NCBI GenBank assembly: GCA_964509545.1
Contig: CAZDXQ010000009.1
Span: forward strand, 49,582-113,581
DNA length: 64,000 bases
Reading direction: 5' to 3'
Origin: JADJWR01 sp964509545
GTDB taxonomy: Bacteria > Pseudomonadota > Gammaproteobacteria > Burkholderiales > Burkholderiaceae_F
Numbering within the stretch: position 1 is the first letter of the stretch; each line of letters begins with the position of its first letter. Made by a program: the position numbers and the translations under genes. Of this stretch, positions 34,751 through 43,092 are shown piece after piece. Under the pieces are notes generated by a model, which saw only the letters and a list, made by a program, of their open reading frames with translations, made no database searches and was not told where the DNA came from.

Positions 34751-36001
34751 ATGCTCTACCACCTGCATGAGTTGCAGCGCCGGCTGATGAACCCGCTGGC
34801 AGTGTGGGCGCAGGCGACATCGGAACTGTTCTCCAGCCCCTACAGCCCGCTCGCGTACACGCCGATGTCACGCCGGCTTGCGGCCGGCTACGACCTGCTG
34901 CACCGGCTCGGCAAGCGCTACGAAAAGCCCGAGTTCGGCCTGAGCCCGACGGTGATCAACGGGGTCACGGTGCCGGTGGCCGAGGAGGTCGACCTCGACA
35001 AACCGTTCTGCAGGCTGCTGCACTTCCGCCGTGAGATGCCGCCGAAACTGGCCCGCCGAGCGGCCGATCCGCGCGTGCTGGTCGTGGCGCCGCTGTCCGG
35101 ACACCATGCGACGCTGCTGCGCGACACGGTGCGCGCGCTGCTGCCAGAGCACGACGTCTGGATCACCGACTGGATCGACGCCCGCCTGGTGCCGGTCGCC
35201 AAGGGGCCGTTCCACCTCGACGACTACGTCGGCTACGTGCGTGAGTTCATCAGCTTCCTCGGCCCGAACGTGCACGTGATCTCGGTGTGCCAGCCGACGG
35301 TGCCCGTACTGGGCGCGATCTCGCTGATGGCCTCCGACAACGATCCGCGCCTGCCGCGGTCGATGACCATGATGGGCGGGCCGATCGACACGCGGCGCAA
35401 CCCGACCCAGGTCAACGCGCTCGCCATCCGCAAGAACCACAAGTGGTTCGAGAACAACGTGATCTTCACGGTGCCGTCGTCGCATCCGGGCTACCTGCGC
35501 AAGGTCTATCCGGGCTTCCTTCAGCACGCCGGCTTCGTAGCGATGAATCCGGACCGGCACCTGAACTCGCACTGGGACTACTACCTCGACCTGGTCAAGG
35601 GCGACCTGGACGACGCCGAGGGGCATCGCCGCTTCTACGACGAGTACAACGCCGTGATCGACCTGCCGGCCGAGTACTACCTGGAAACGATCAAGACGGT
35701 GTTCCAGGAGCACCGCCTGCCGAAAGGCACCTGGGAGGTGCGCGGCAAGCGCGTCCGGCCTCAGGACATCCGCACCGTGGCGCTGTTCACGGTCGAGGGT
35801 GAACTCGACGACATCTCGGGCAGCGGCCAGACCCAGGCGGCCCATGACCTATGTACGGGAATCCCAAAGGATAGGAAGCAGCACCTGACGGCGGAAGGCG
35901 CGGGCCACTACGGGATCTTCTCCGGCCGCCGCTGGCGCGAAATGATTTACCCTCGGGTTCGCGATTTCATCCGCGCGCACAACGACCCGCCGTCACGCTG
36001 A
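34751..36001 (+). CDS. phaZ: intracellular polyhydroxybutyrate depolymerase
   Basis: 416-residue alpha/beta-hydrolase that mobilises stored PHB. In place of the usual GxSxG it has the cysteine nucleophile motif VISVCQPTVP (Cys180 by my count, matching the Cys of Ralstonia PhaZ1). Other features are RVLVVAPLSGHHATLLRDTV and DVWITDWIDARLVP near the N-terminal half, the acid in VEGELDDISG, and the His in GAGHYGIFSGRRW. A GGAGGG site is at 34741-34746. Together with the granule protein at 18720 it shows the organism makes PHA; the synthase genes are outside this window. Confidence 0.95.
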   Translation: MLYHLHELQRRLMNPLAVWAQATSELFSSPYSPLAYTPMSRRLAAGYDLLHRLGKRYEKPEFGLSPTVINGVTVPVAEEVDLDKPFCRLLHFRREMPPKLARRAADPRVLVVAPLSGHHATLLRDTVRALLPEHDVWITDWIDARLVPVAKGPFHLDDYVGYVREFISFLGPNVHVISVCQPTVPVLGAISLMASDNDPRLPRSMTMMGGPIDTRRNPTQVNALAIRKNHKWFENNVIFTVPSSHPGYLRKVYPGFLQHAGFVAMNPDRHLNSHWDYYLDLVKGDLDDAEGHRRFYDEYNAVIDLPAEYYLETIKTVFQEHRLPKGTWEVRGKRVRPQDIRTVALFTVEGELDDISGSGQTQAAHDLCTGIPKDRKQHLTAEGAGHYGIFSGRRWREMIYPRVRDFIRAHNDPPSR

Positions 36002-36056
36002 CTTCGTGTCCGCGGACGGGACGAGAATCCGCGCAGTTTCACGAGGAGAGCCGCCG

Positions 36057-36434
36057 ATGTCCATGTTCAAGCGCCTGACCGCGACCGTCGCCGCGATCGC
36101 CCTGCTGTCGACCACCATGCCGGTGCCGGCGCAGGCCAGCCTGGTTCGCACCGATGAAGCAATCACCACCTCGTTGCAGGAGCGCACACGCGATCTTCTG
36201 GCGCGACAGGAGGTGCGCGACCAGCTCGCCGCGCGTGGCGTCGACCCGGCCGAGGTCGAGGCGCGCATCGCCGCGCTGACGCCGGAAGAGGCGCGCCTGC
36301 TTGCCGATCGGATCGACCAGTTGCCGGCCGGCGGCGACGTGATCGGCGTGCTGTTCGCGATCTTCGTGATCCTCCTGATCACCGACATCCTCGGCCTGAC
36401 CAAGGTCTTCCCGTTCACCCGACCGATCCGTTGA
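36057..36434 (+). CDS. PA2779 family membrane protein
   Basis: 125 residues in three parts. A signal peptide (about 1-27, cleavage near AQA) is followed by a charged helical segment (LVRTDEAITTSLQERTRDLLARQEVRDQLAARGVDPAEVEARIAAL, about residues 28-76) with a helix-turn pattern like a leader, and a C-terminal membrane segment FAIFVILLITDILGLTKVFPFTRPIR. This layout is the PA2779 (DUF6627) family, whose function is unknown. A GAGGAG precedes ATG 36057. The peptidase gene overlaps its stop (TTGA), and family members nearly always come with such a peptidase. Confidence 0.9.
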   Translation: MSMFKRLTATVAAIALLSTTMPVPAQASLVRTDEAITTSLQERTRDLLARQEVRDQLAARGVDPAEVEARIAALTPEEARLLADRIDQLPAGGDVIGVLFAIFVILLITDILGLTKVFPFTRPIR

Positions 36435-37384
36435 GTCGAGGGCCGCGGCGCAGGCCAACCCCCGCCCTGGCGGGGGTTGTCGTTTCTGCGCTCCTGCTCG
36501 GCGGCTGCGCGAGCACGCCGCAGGCCGATGCCCTGCGCGGAGCGCCGCCGCCGGCGCTGGCCGCGCCGCGGCTGCTGGCGCACGTTCCTTTTGTCGCCCA
36601 GGACGACTACCAGTGCGGACCGGCGTCGCTGGCGATGGCGCTTGCCGCCAGCGGCGTCGCCGTCGATGCGCAGTCTCTGAAGGCGCAGGTGTACCTGCCG
36701 GCGCGCCAGGGCAGCCTGCAGCCGGAAATGCTCGCCACCGCCCGGCGCCACGGGCGGCTCGCGGTCGAACTGCCGCCACGGCTCGACGCCGTGCTGACCG
36801 AGGTGGCGCTGGGACGGCCGGTGATCGTGCTGCAGAACCTGGCGCTGCCGGTGGCGCCGGTGTGGCATTACGCCGTGGTGATCGGCTATGACCTGGGGCG
36901 TGGCGAGATCATCCTGCACTCGGGGCTGACCGAAAGGCAGCGGCTGCACCTTGCGGTGTTCGAACGGACGTGGGCCCGCAGCGGCCACTGGGCGATGGTC
37001 GCCACGCCGCCGCAGGCGCTGCCCGCAAGCGTCTCCGATGAGGCCCTGCTGCAGGCTGCCGCAGCGCTGGAGCGCGTCAACCCCGGCGCCGCCCAAGCCG
37101 CGTTCGCGGCGCTGGTCGAACGCGCGCCGCAGCTCGTAAACGCCTGGTTCGGACTCGGCAACACGGCGCTGGCCGCCGGTGACGCCGCCGCCGCACGCGC
37201 CGCCTTCGAGCGCGCGGTGCAACTTGAACCCGTACATGCCGACGCCTGGAACAACCTCGCCCATGCGCTGCTGGCGCTGCGGCAGCCCGCCCAGGCGCAG
37301 GCCGCCGCCCGGCGCGCCGTCGAACTGGGCGGCCCGCGGCTCGACCGCTACCGGCAGACGCTTGCCGAAAGCGAGCGCCGCTGA
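36431..37384 (+). CDS. PA2778 family C39-like cysteine peptidase, lipoprotein
   Basis: 317 residues. An N-terminal lipobox (LLLGGCAS, Cys26) marks an envelope lipoprotein. A papain-like C39 domain spans about 45-190 with the catalytic Cys in DDYQCGPASLAMAL and His in VWHYAVVIGYD, plus a following Asp candidate. A C-terminal part (about 195-317) contains TPR-like repeats (VNAWFGLGNTALAAGDAAAARAAFERAV, ADAWNNLAHALLALRQPAQA). Start is TTG overlapping the stop of the PA2779 gene; no ATG or GTG exists before the lipobox. A perfect hairpin lies in its first codons. Confidence 0.88.
   Translation: MSRGPRRRPTPALAGVVVSALLLGGCASTPQADALRGAPPPALAAPRLLAHVPFVAQDDYQCGPASLAMALAASGVAVDAQSLKAQVYLPARQGSLQPEMLATARRHGRLAVELPPRLDAVLTEVALGRPVIVLQNLALPVAPVWHYAVVIGYDLGRGEIILHSGLTERQRLHLAVFERTWARSGHWAMVATPPQALPASVSDEALLQAAAALERVNPGAAQAAFAALVERAPQLVNAWFGLGNTALAAGDAAAARAAFERAVQLEPVHADAWNNLAHALLALRQPAQAQAAARRAVELGGPRLDRYRQTLAESERR
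36457..36478 (+). terminator. perfect 10-bp hairpin within the start of the peptidase gene
   Basis: AACCCCCGCC-ct-GGCGGGGGTT, a perfect inverted repeat, followed by TGTCGTTTCT with a short T-rich run. It starts 27 nt after the TTG start of the PA2778-type gene and so lies in its coding sequence. It has the look of an intrinsic terminator or attenuator and would let the small membrane protein be made in excess over the peptidase. Confidence 0.6.
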
Positions 37385-37416
37385 TCGCACCCGGGCCAGG
37401 CCTTACATTTGCCGCG

Positions 37417-38073
37417 ATGGGCACCTCGCTTGCTGACCGCATCGATGCGCTGCTGCCGCAGACCCAGTGCACGAAGTGCGGCTTTGCCGGTTGCCGCCCT
37501 TATGCGGAGGCGATCGCCGCCGGGCAGGCGCCGATCAACCAGTGCCCGCCGGGAGGTGCGGCCGGCATCGCCGGGCTGGCCGCCCTGCTCGGCCGGCCGG
37601 TGCTGCCGCTGAATCCGGAACACGGCGTCGAGCGGCCGCTGACAATGGCGGTGATCGACGAATCGCTCTGTATCGGCTGCACGCTGTGTATCCAGGCCTG
37701 CCCGGTTGATGCGATCGTCGGCAGCCCCAGGATGATGCATACCGTGCTCGGCAGCGCCTGCACCGGCTGCGACCTGTGTCTGCCGCCCTGTCCGACGGAC
37801 TGCATCGCCATGGTGCCGGTCGTGCCGCCGCGGGCCTGGACGGCGGCCGACGCCGCGGCGGCGCGCGGCCGCTACGAGGCACGGCAGACGCGGCTGCAAC
37901 GCGAGCGACGGCAGCACGACGAACGGCTCGCCGCCAAGGCGCTGGCCAAGCTCGACGAACTCGACGCGCGCGACGATCTGCCGCGCGCGGACGTCGAGAA
38001 GAAGAAGGCGATCGTGCAGGCGGCGATCGAGCGCGCCCGTGCCCGTCGCCGGCAGGCGGTGGCAAGCGGATGA
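37417..38073 (+). CDS. rnfB: RnfB-type ferredoxin
   Basis: 218-residue iron-sulfur protein. The N-terminal four-Cys cluster motif is LLPQTQCTKCGFAGCRPYAE, and two ferredoxin-type [4Fe-4S] motifs follow, CIGCTLCIQACP and CTGCDLCLPPCP. A Lys/Arg/Ala-rich helical tail follows from about residue 140. Unlike enteric RnfB the membrane anchor is missing, which is the usual betaproteobacterial version. The stop overlaps nth (ATGA), as in relatives, where it may serve as an electron-transfer partner. Confidence 0.9.
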   Translation: MGTSLADRIDALLPQTQCTKCGFAGCRPYAEAIAAGQAPINQCPPGGAAGIAGLAALLGRPVLPLNPEHGVERPLTMAVIDESLCIGCTLCIQACPVDAIVGSPRMMHTVLGSACTGCDLCLPPCPTDCIAMVPVVPPRAWTAADAAAARGRYEARQTRLQRERRQHDERLAAKALAKLDELDARDDLPRADVEKKKAIVQAAIERARARRRQAVASG

Positions 38074-38711
38074 ACGCGGAGAAGCGCCGGGCGATCTTCG
38101 CGCGACTGCGCGAGGCCAATCCGAATCCGGCCACCGAACTCGAATACCGCACGCCGTTCGAGCTGCTCGTGGCCGTGGTGCTGTCGGCGCAGGCGACCGA
38201 CCGCAGCGTCAATCTGGCCACGCGCCGGCTGTTCGCGGTGGCCGACACCCCATCGGCAGTCGCTGCCCTCGGCGAGGACGGGCTCGTTCCCTACATCCAG
38301 AGCATTGGCCTGTATCGCACCAAGGCGAAGAACGTGGCCAGGCTGGCGCGGATGCTCGTCGAGCAGCACGGCGGCGAGGTGCCGCGCAGCCGCGCCGCCC
38401 TCGAGGCGCTGCCGGGAGTCGGCCGCAAGACGGCCAACGTGGTGCTGAACACCGCCTTCGGCGAGCCGACGATCGCCGTGGACACGCACATCTTCCGCGT
38501 CGCCAACCGCACCGGCCTGGCGCCGGGCGGCAACGTCGACGAGGTCGAGCGGCGACTGGAGAAATTCGTCCCCGACGAGTTCCGCAAGGATGCGCACCAT
38601 TGGCTGATCCTGCACGGCCGTTACGTGTGCAAGGCGCGCAAGCCGCAGTGCTGGCGCTGCACGATCGCGCCATGGTGCGAATACCGCCCGAAGACGAAGG
38701 CGCCGGGCTGA
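38070..38711 (+). CDS. nth: endonuclease III
   Basis: 213-residue DNA glycosylase/AP lyase that removes oxidised pyrimidines. The helix-hairpin-helix LEALPGVGRKTANVVLN holds the catalytic Lys, and the Asp is in AVDTHIFRVANR. The C-terminal [4Fe-4S] loop is C-x6-C-x2-C-x5-C (CKARKPQCWRCTIAPWC). Translation is coupled to rnfB by an ATGA overlap. Confidence 0.97.
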   Translation: MNAEKRRAIFARLREANPNPATELEYRTPFELLVAVVLSAQATDRSVNLATRRLFAVADTPSAVAALGEDGLVPYIQSIGLYRTKAKNVARLARMLVEQHGGEVPRSRAALEALPGVGRKTANVVLNTAFGEPTIAVDTHIFRVANRTGLAPGGNVDEVERRLEKFVPDEFRKDAHHWLILHGRYVCKARKPQCWRCTIAPWCEYRPKTKAPG

Positions 38712-38861
38712 GCACACGGACGGCGAGACAACCTTCGCGCACTGCGTCGGACGGTCGCCGACACCGATTCCGTGCAGGCGGCGAGGCGCCGGATAACGGT
38801 TTGCGGCGGCGTCGCCACGCGGGCGGTTCGGCGCCGGCAGCCCGCCGTGTCGCGCGATCGG

Positions 38862-39764
38862 CTACCGCGGCGCCGGCCGCAGCGCCAGCCAGATCGCCAT
38901 GCCGATCACGATGGCGCCGCCGGCGGCCTGAACGAGACCGATCCGCTCGCCGAGCACCACCGCGGCGAGGATCACGCTGACCACCGGTTCGAGCGTGGAC
39001 AGCACGGAGGTCAGCGTGGCGCCGAGCCGGCGCAGCCCGGCAAAGAACGTGGCGATCGGCAACACCGTGCTGATGACGGCCAGCGCCAGCACCGGCTGCC
39101 AGCCGGCGGCGAGCGCCGGCCAGTTCGGTCCGACGCCAGCGACGCTGCGGCCGGCGGCGATCAGTCCGTAACTGGCCGCGGCCGCGACGCAGACGAGGCT
39201 GCTGGTGGCGATCGGGTCGGCATCGCGCAGCACGCGGCTGCCGACGACGATGTAGACGGAATAGACAAGTGCGGCCCCGAGGCCGAGCGCGATGCCCAGC
39301 GGCGTGCCCTGGCCGCCGCCAATGGTCAGCACGAGTCCGCCGCTGGCCACCAGCAGAGCGACGATGAGCACACCGTCGAGCCGTTCGCCGAGGAAGACCG
39401 CCGCCAGCACGGCGACGACGAAGGGGAACGAATACAGCAGCAGCGCGACCAGGCTGGCATCGGCATGATTCAGGGCGCTGAAGTAAAGAAACGCCTGCCC
39501 TGTGTAGCCCAGCGCCCCCATCGCCAGCACGCCGGGCAGCGTGCGTCCGCGCGGCCAGCGCGCGCCGCGGGAAAAGGCGATCAGGACGAGGACGGCGGCG
39601 GCGACGGCAAAACGGGCCGCCAGAAGACCGTACAGATCGACTCCGGCGGCGTAGGCCAGACGTGCGAAGATCGGCATCGCGCCGAAGGCCGCAGCCGAAA
39701 CGGCGACCAGCAGCGCGCCTCGCAGTTGCGTGTTCGACGCGCTCTTGACGGAGCCGATGTTCAA
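38862..39764 (-). CDS. EamA/DMT family transporter
   Basis: About 300-residue inner-membrane permease with ten predicted helices arranged as two EamA repeats (GAMPIFARLAYAAGV... and AGLRRLGATLTSVLSTLEPVVSVILAAVVLGERI). The family exports amino acids or metabolites; the substrate is unknown. The frame has no ATG or GTG near the beginning; TTG 39764 and TTG 39812 are the only options. Either start overlaps the divergent DUF1841 gene. Downstream, 150 nt separate it from nth and show nothing recognisable. Confidence 0.85.
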   Translation of the reverse strand: MNIGSVKSASNTQLRGALLVAVSAAAFGAMPIFARLAYAAGVDLYGLLAARFAVAAAVLVLIAFSRGARWPRGRTLPGVLAMGALGYTGQAFLYFSALNHADASLVALLLYSFPFVVAVLAAVFLGERLDGVLIVALLVASGGLVLTIGGGQGTPLGIALGLGAALVYSVYIVVGSRVLRDADPIATSSLVCVAAAASYGLIAAGRSVAGVGPNWPALAAGWQPVLALAVISTVLPIATFFAGLRRLGATLTSVLSTLEPVVSVILAAVVLGERIGLVQAAGGAIVIGMAIWLALRPAPR

Positions 39765-40200
39765 TCCCTCACGCGACGACGTCCGCCGTTTTTTCTGTGC
39801 CGCCTGGCGCAAGCACCGGGACGGAAGCCTGGTCTCGCCACTGGAGGCCGCGGCGCTGAAGTGGATCGGCGTCCACCCCGAGTATCACGCACTGCTCGCC
39901 GACGAGCCGCGCGCGCTGGCCGAGGAATTCACCGTCGAGCGCGGCCAGACCAATCCGTTCCTGCACCTGTCGATGCATCTGGCGCTGGAAGAGCAGCTTT
40001 CAATCGACCAGCCGCCCGGCATCGTCGCCGCATTCCGCCGGCTGGCCGCGCGCGCCGTCGACGAGCACGCCGCCGCGCACGAAGCGATCGAATGCCTCGG
40101 CGAGGTGGTCTGGAACGCTCAGCGGGCCGGCGCTGTCGCCGACCCGACGGCAATCAATGCCGCCTATCTCGACTGCCTGCTCCGCCGCGCCGGAAAATGA
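39757..40200 (+). CDS. DUF1841 family protein
   Basis: 147-residue soluble helical protein starting MFNPSRDDVRRFFCAAWRKHR, the exact family N-terminus. Later segments are ALKWIGVHPEYHALLAD, NPFLHLSMHLALEEQLSIDQP and HEAIECLGEVVWNAQRAG; the His residues (EYH, HLSMHL, HEAIE) suggest a metal site. Function unknown. ACGGAG lies four bases before the ATG. It is convergent with two cytochrome c genes, from which it is separated by 39 nt. Confidence 0.9.
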   Translation: MFNPSRDDVRRFFCAAWRKHRDGSLVSPLEAAALKWIGVHPEYHALLADEPRALAEEFTVERGQTNPFLHLSMHLALEEQLSIDQPPGIVAAFRRLAARAVDEHAAAHEAIECLGEVVWNAQRAGAVADPTAINAAYLDCLLRRAGK

Positions 40201-40239
40201 TGCCGGGCACCGGCGGTGCCTAGCCCTGCCGGCGCCGCC

Positions 40240-40566
40240 CTACTTGCGATGCGTCAGCGGCCCGGGCAGCGATGAAAAGTGCGCGGCCAGGTTCTGCATG
40301 TCGTTCTTCGACAGCGGCTTGGCAATGGCACCCATGATCGCGTTCTTGCGCGCGCCGGTGTGATAGTCGTTCAGCGCCTTGGCGAGATAGTCGGCGTGCT
40401 GGCCGGCAATGATCGGATACGAAGGGTCGGTCGGCGTCTTGCCGTCCTTGCCATGGCATGCCGCGCACTGGGCATCCGCGATCTTGGCGCCGGCGGCGCG
40501 ATCCGCCGCGGCTGCGCCCTGCGCTGCGAGGGCGGCGAAAGCGGCCAGCAGGATCCGTTTCTTCAT
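40240..40566 (-). CDS. small periplasmic c-type cytochrome
   Basis: 108 residues with a signal peptide (MKKRILLAAFAALAAQGAAA, cleavage before ADRAAG) and one heme site CAACH in ADAQCAACHGKDG. The axial Met is probable in NAIMGAIA or KNDMQNLA. It resembles class I cytochromes of the c5/c553 kind. ATG 40566 has GGAG upstream; an ATG at 40584 overlaps the stop of the upstream cytochrome gene. It probably works as a periplasmic electron carrier and is co-transcribed with the next gene. Confidence 0.9.
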   Translation of the reverse strand: MKKRILLAAFAALAAQGAAAADRAAGAKIADAQCAACHGKDGKTPTDPSYPIIAGQHADYLAKALNDYHTGARKNAIMGAIAKPLSKNDMQNLAAHFSSLPGPLTHRK

Positions 40567-40580
40567 CGGCGTGACTCCGC

Positions 40581-40916
40581 TCATTTGGCCGCCGCGCCGC
40601 GCTGCGCGTAGTAGGCGGCGATATCGGCGATCTGCTTGTCCGACAGTGTCCTGGAGATGCCGTCCATCGTCGGATGGCTGCGTTCGCCCTTGGCGTAGGC
40701 ACGCAGCGCCGCTTCGATGTACGCGGCCGACTGGCCGGCGATCATCGGCACGCGGTACACGCGCGGGAAAGACGCCTGGTAGCCGGGAATCGAGTGGCAG
40801 CCGGTACACATCGACACCTGTTGCGCCGCTGCTTTCGCGTCGCCGCCGGCAGCAGGCTGCTGCGCAGAGGCCGCTGCAGCACAGCCTGCCAGCAGCACGA
40901 AGAGGATTGGCTTCAT
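40581..40916 (-). CDS. small c-type cytochrome, possibly a lipoprotein
   Basis: 111 residues with heme motif CTGCH in VSMCTGCHSIPGY and a likely axial Met in PTMDGISR. The leader MKPILFVLLAGCAAAASAQ contains LLAGC, which could be a lipobox, although a normal cleavage after ASA is also possible. It shares layout with the downstream cytochrome (IIAGQHADYL there, MIAGQSAAYI here), so the pair may be an old tandem duplication. 199 nt separate it from the divergent moxR gene; that gap holds no other recognisable feature. Confidence 0.9.
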   Translation of the reverse strand: MKPILFVLLAGCAAAASAQQPAAGGDAKAAAQQVSMCTGCHSIPGYQASFPRVYRVPMIAGQSAAYIEAALRAYAKGERSHPTMDGISRTLSDKQIADIAAYYAQRGAAAK

Positions 40917-41115
40917 CGCGTGGAGATCCAGTAAAGAAAAAAGCCGACAACCGCGTCGCGCAGCGGCCTCGGCAGGGATCGCTGGGGAAAAGCGGGCGGA
41001 TTCTAGCGGAGCGCTCGGCTGCGGGTCCATCCGCGGCCGAGCGCGTCCGCGCCGACGCAGTGCCTCCTTGCAGTGCCTCCGTATACTGCCTGCCGTCACT
41101 GTTGCGAGAGTCGTC

Positions 41116-41982
41116 ATGTCCTTGTCCCCGGCCGCCGCGCCCCGTTTCGACGGTACCGACACCTACGTCGCCGCCGATGACCTGAAGCTGGCCGTCAACG
41201 CGGCGCTGACGCTGCAGCGGCCGCTGCTGATCAAGGGCGAGCCCGGCACCGGCAAGACGATGCTGGCCGAGGAAGTGGCGCGAGCACTCGGCATGCCGAT
41301 GCTGGCCTGGCACATCAAGTCCACCACCAAGGCGCAGCAGGGGCTGTACGAGTACGACGCGGTAAGCCGGCTGCGCGACTCGCAGCTCGGCGACGACCGG
41401 GTGCACGACATCGGCAACTACATCGTCCGCGGCGTGCTGTGGCAGGCGTTCGAATCCGAGGCCCCGTCGGTGCTGCTGATCGACGAGATCGACAAGGCCG
41501 ACATCGAGTTCCCCAACGACCTGCTGCGCGAGCTCGACCGCATGGAGTTCCACGTCTACGAAACGCGGCAGACGATCAAGGCACGGCACCGGCCGCTGGT
41601 GGTGATCACGTCGAACAACGAGAAGGAACTGCCCGACGCCTTCCTGCGCCGCTGCTTCTTCCACTACATCCGCTTCCCGACCAAGGAAACGATGCAGGCG
41701 ATCGTCGACGTGCACTTCCCGGGGCTGCGCCGCGAACTTCTGGCCAACGCGATGGCGACCTTCTTCGCCATGCGCGAGGTGCCGGGCCTGAAGAAGAAGC
41801 CGTCGACGTCCGAGCTGCTCGACTGGCTCAAGCTGCTGGTGGCCGAGCAGATCCCGGCCGAGGCGCTGCGCGCCAAGGACGACAAGCTGTTCGTGCCGCC
41901 GCTGGCAGGCGCCTTGCTGAAGAACGAGCAGGACATGCACCTTTTCGAGCGCCTTGTGTTCATGGCGCGGCAGAACCGCTGA
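41116..41982 (+). CDS. MoxR-type AAA ATPase
   Basis: 288-residue cytoplasmic AAA+ ATPase. Walker A is GEPGTGKTMLAEE, Walker B LLIDEIDKAD, sensor 1 VITSNNEKELPDAFLRRC. MoxR proteins act as chaperone-like motors together with a von Willebrand A partner. Here the partner (43093) is separated by two short genes. ATG 41116 was chosen as the homology begins there; an upstream ATG at 41068 is unsupported. Confidence 0.93.
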   Translation: MSLSPAAAPRFDGTDTYVAADDLKLAVNAALTLQRPLLIKGEPGTGKTMLAEEVARALGMPMLAWHIKSTTKAQQGLYEYDAVSRLRDSQLGDDRVHDIGNYIVRGVLWQAFESEAPSVLLIDEIDKADIEFPNDLLRELDRMEFHVYETRQTIKARHRPLVVITSNNEKELPDAFLRRCFFHYIRFPTKETMQAIVDVHFPGLRRELLANAMATFFAMREVPGLKKKPSTSELLDWLKLLVAEQIPAEALRAKDDKLFVPPLAGALLKNEQDMHLFERLVFMARQNR

Positions 41983-41990
41983 CGTCGCAG

Positions 41991-42031
41991 TCGTCGGCGC
42001 CCCGGCGCAGGCCGGCGTCCAATGCCACCCC
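41991..42031. repeat. dispersed palindromic repeat, copy 2 (partial)
   Basis: The core at 42000-42023 (CCCCGGCGCAGGCCGGCGTCCAAT) matches copy 1 at 14712-14733 except for a few bases. It lies between moxR and the acetyltransferase and ends five bases before the acetyltransferase ATG. Confidence 0.6.
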
Positions 42032-42035
42032 AGGG

Positions 42036-42629
42036 ATGATCGCCCCCGCCCCCATCACCCTCGAAGCGCACGGCGTGCGCCTGGAGCCGCTGGCGCGCGA
42101 GCATCACGACGGCCTGGTGGCGGCCGCAGGCGACGGCGAGCTGTGGAAGCTCTGGTTCACCTCGGTGCCGGCGCCCGAGGAAACACACGCCTACATTTCG
42201 GCCGCACTCGCCGGGCAGCAGGCCGGCCACATGCTGCCCTGGGCGGTGCGCGACCTGGCCAGCGGCAGCATCGTCGGCTCGACCCGCTACCACGATATCG
42301 TGCCCCCCATCGACCGGGTCGAGATCGGTTACACGTGGTATGCGCGGCGCTGCCAGAAGACGCACGTGAACACCGCGTGCAAGTGGCTGCTGCTCGGCCA
42401 TGCGTTCGAGACGCTCGGCTGCAAGGTGGTCGGCCTTCGCACCGACAACTTCAACTTCGCCTCGCAGGCGGCGATCGAGGCGCTCGGCGCAAAGAGAGAC
42501 GGCGTGATCCGCCACCATGCAGCGCGGCGCGACGGCACGGTGCGCGACACGGTGATGTACAGCATCCTCGCGGCCGAATGGCGCGATGTGAAGCGCCACC
42601 TCGAACTGCGCCTGGCTCGTCACCGCTGA
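42036..42629 (+). CDS. GNAT family N-acetyltransferase
   Basis: 197-residue acetyltransferase of the Acetyltransf_3 type (RimJ/RimL-like), starting MIAPAPITLEAHGVRLEPL. Motif A is seen in VEIGYTWYARRCQKTHVNTACKWLLLGHAFETLGC, and FNFASQAAIEALGAKRDGV forms the acetyl-CoA contact and strand. The target is unknown. A repeat lies directly upstream. The next gene starts 4 nt after the stop. Confidence 0.9.
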   Translation: MIAPAPITLEAHGVRLEPLAREHHDGLVAAAGDGELWKLWFTSVPAPEETHAYISAALAGQQAGHMLPWAVRDLASGSIVGSTRYHDIVPPIDRVEIGYTWYARRCQKTHVNTACKWLLLGHAFETLGCKVVGLRTDNFNFASQAAIEALGAKRDGVIRHHAARRDGTVRDTVMYSILAAEWRDVKRHLELRLARHR

Positions 42630-42633
42630 GCCG

Positions 42634-43083
42634 ATGCTTTACCGCGGCGCCTACGAGGGCGGCTGCTTCTGCGGCGCGATCCGCTACGCCTTCGCCGACG
42701 TCTTCGACGCCGGCTACTGCCACTGCTCGATCTGCCGCCGCGGCAGCGGCGCACCGGTGATCGCCTGGGTCAATACGCCACGCCCGGGATTGCGCCTGCT
42801 GCGCGGTGCGCCGCGCTTCGTCACCACGTCGGCCGAATTCCGGCGTGCGTTCTGCCCCGACTGCGGCACGATCATGTGGACCGAAAGCATCGATCCTGCC
42901 CGCTGGGACAAGGTTTCAGTGCATCACGGCACCATCGACCGATGCGCCGAGATCGAGCCGGCCATTCACATCTGCCACGCCGACCGCCTGCCATGGTTGC
43001 GCATCGACGACGCGCTGCCGCGCGCCGACGGCGACGCGATTCCCGATCCGGGTCAGCGCGGAGATCGGCGCTGGCTGGAGTAG
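42634..43083 (+). CDS. GFA family protein (Gfa-like, zinc)
   Basis: 149-residue protein with the glutathione-dependent formaldehyde-activating-like fold. Zinc cysteines are visible in GGCFCGAIRY, YCHCSICRR and FCPDCGT. The superfamily also includes CENP-V; the true substrate is not known. It starts 4 nt after the acetyltransferase stop and 9 nt before the VWA gene, so it is within the same transcription unit. Confidence 0.92.
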   Translation: MLYRGAYEGGCFCGAIRYAFADVFDAGYCHCSICRRGSGAPVIAWVNTPRPGLRLLRGAPRFVTTSAEFRRAFCPDCGTIMWTESIDPARWDKVSVHHGTIDRCAEIEPAIHICHADRLPWLRIDDALPRADGDAIPDPGQRGDRRWLE

Positions 43084-43092
43084 ATTGCCGCC

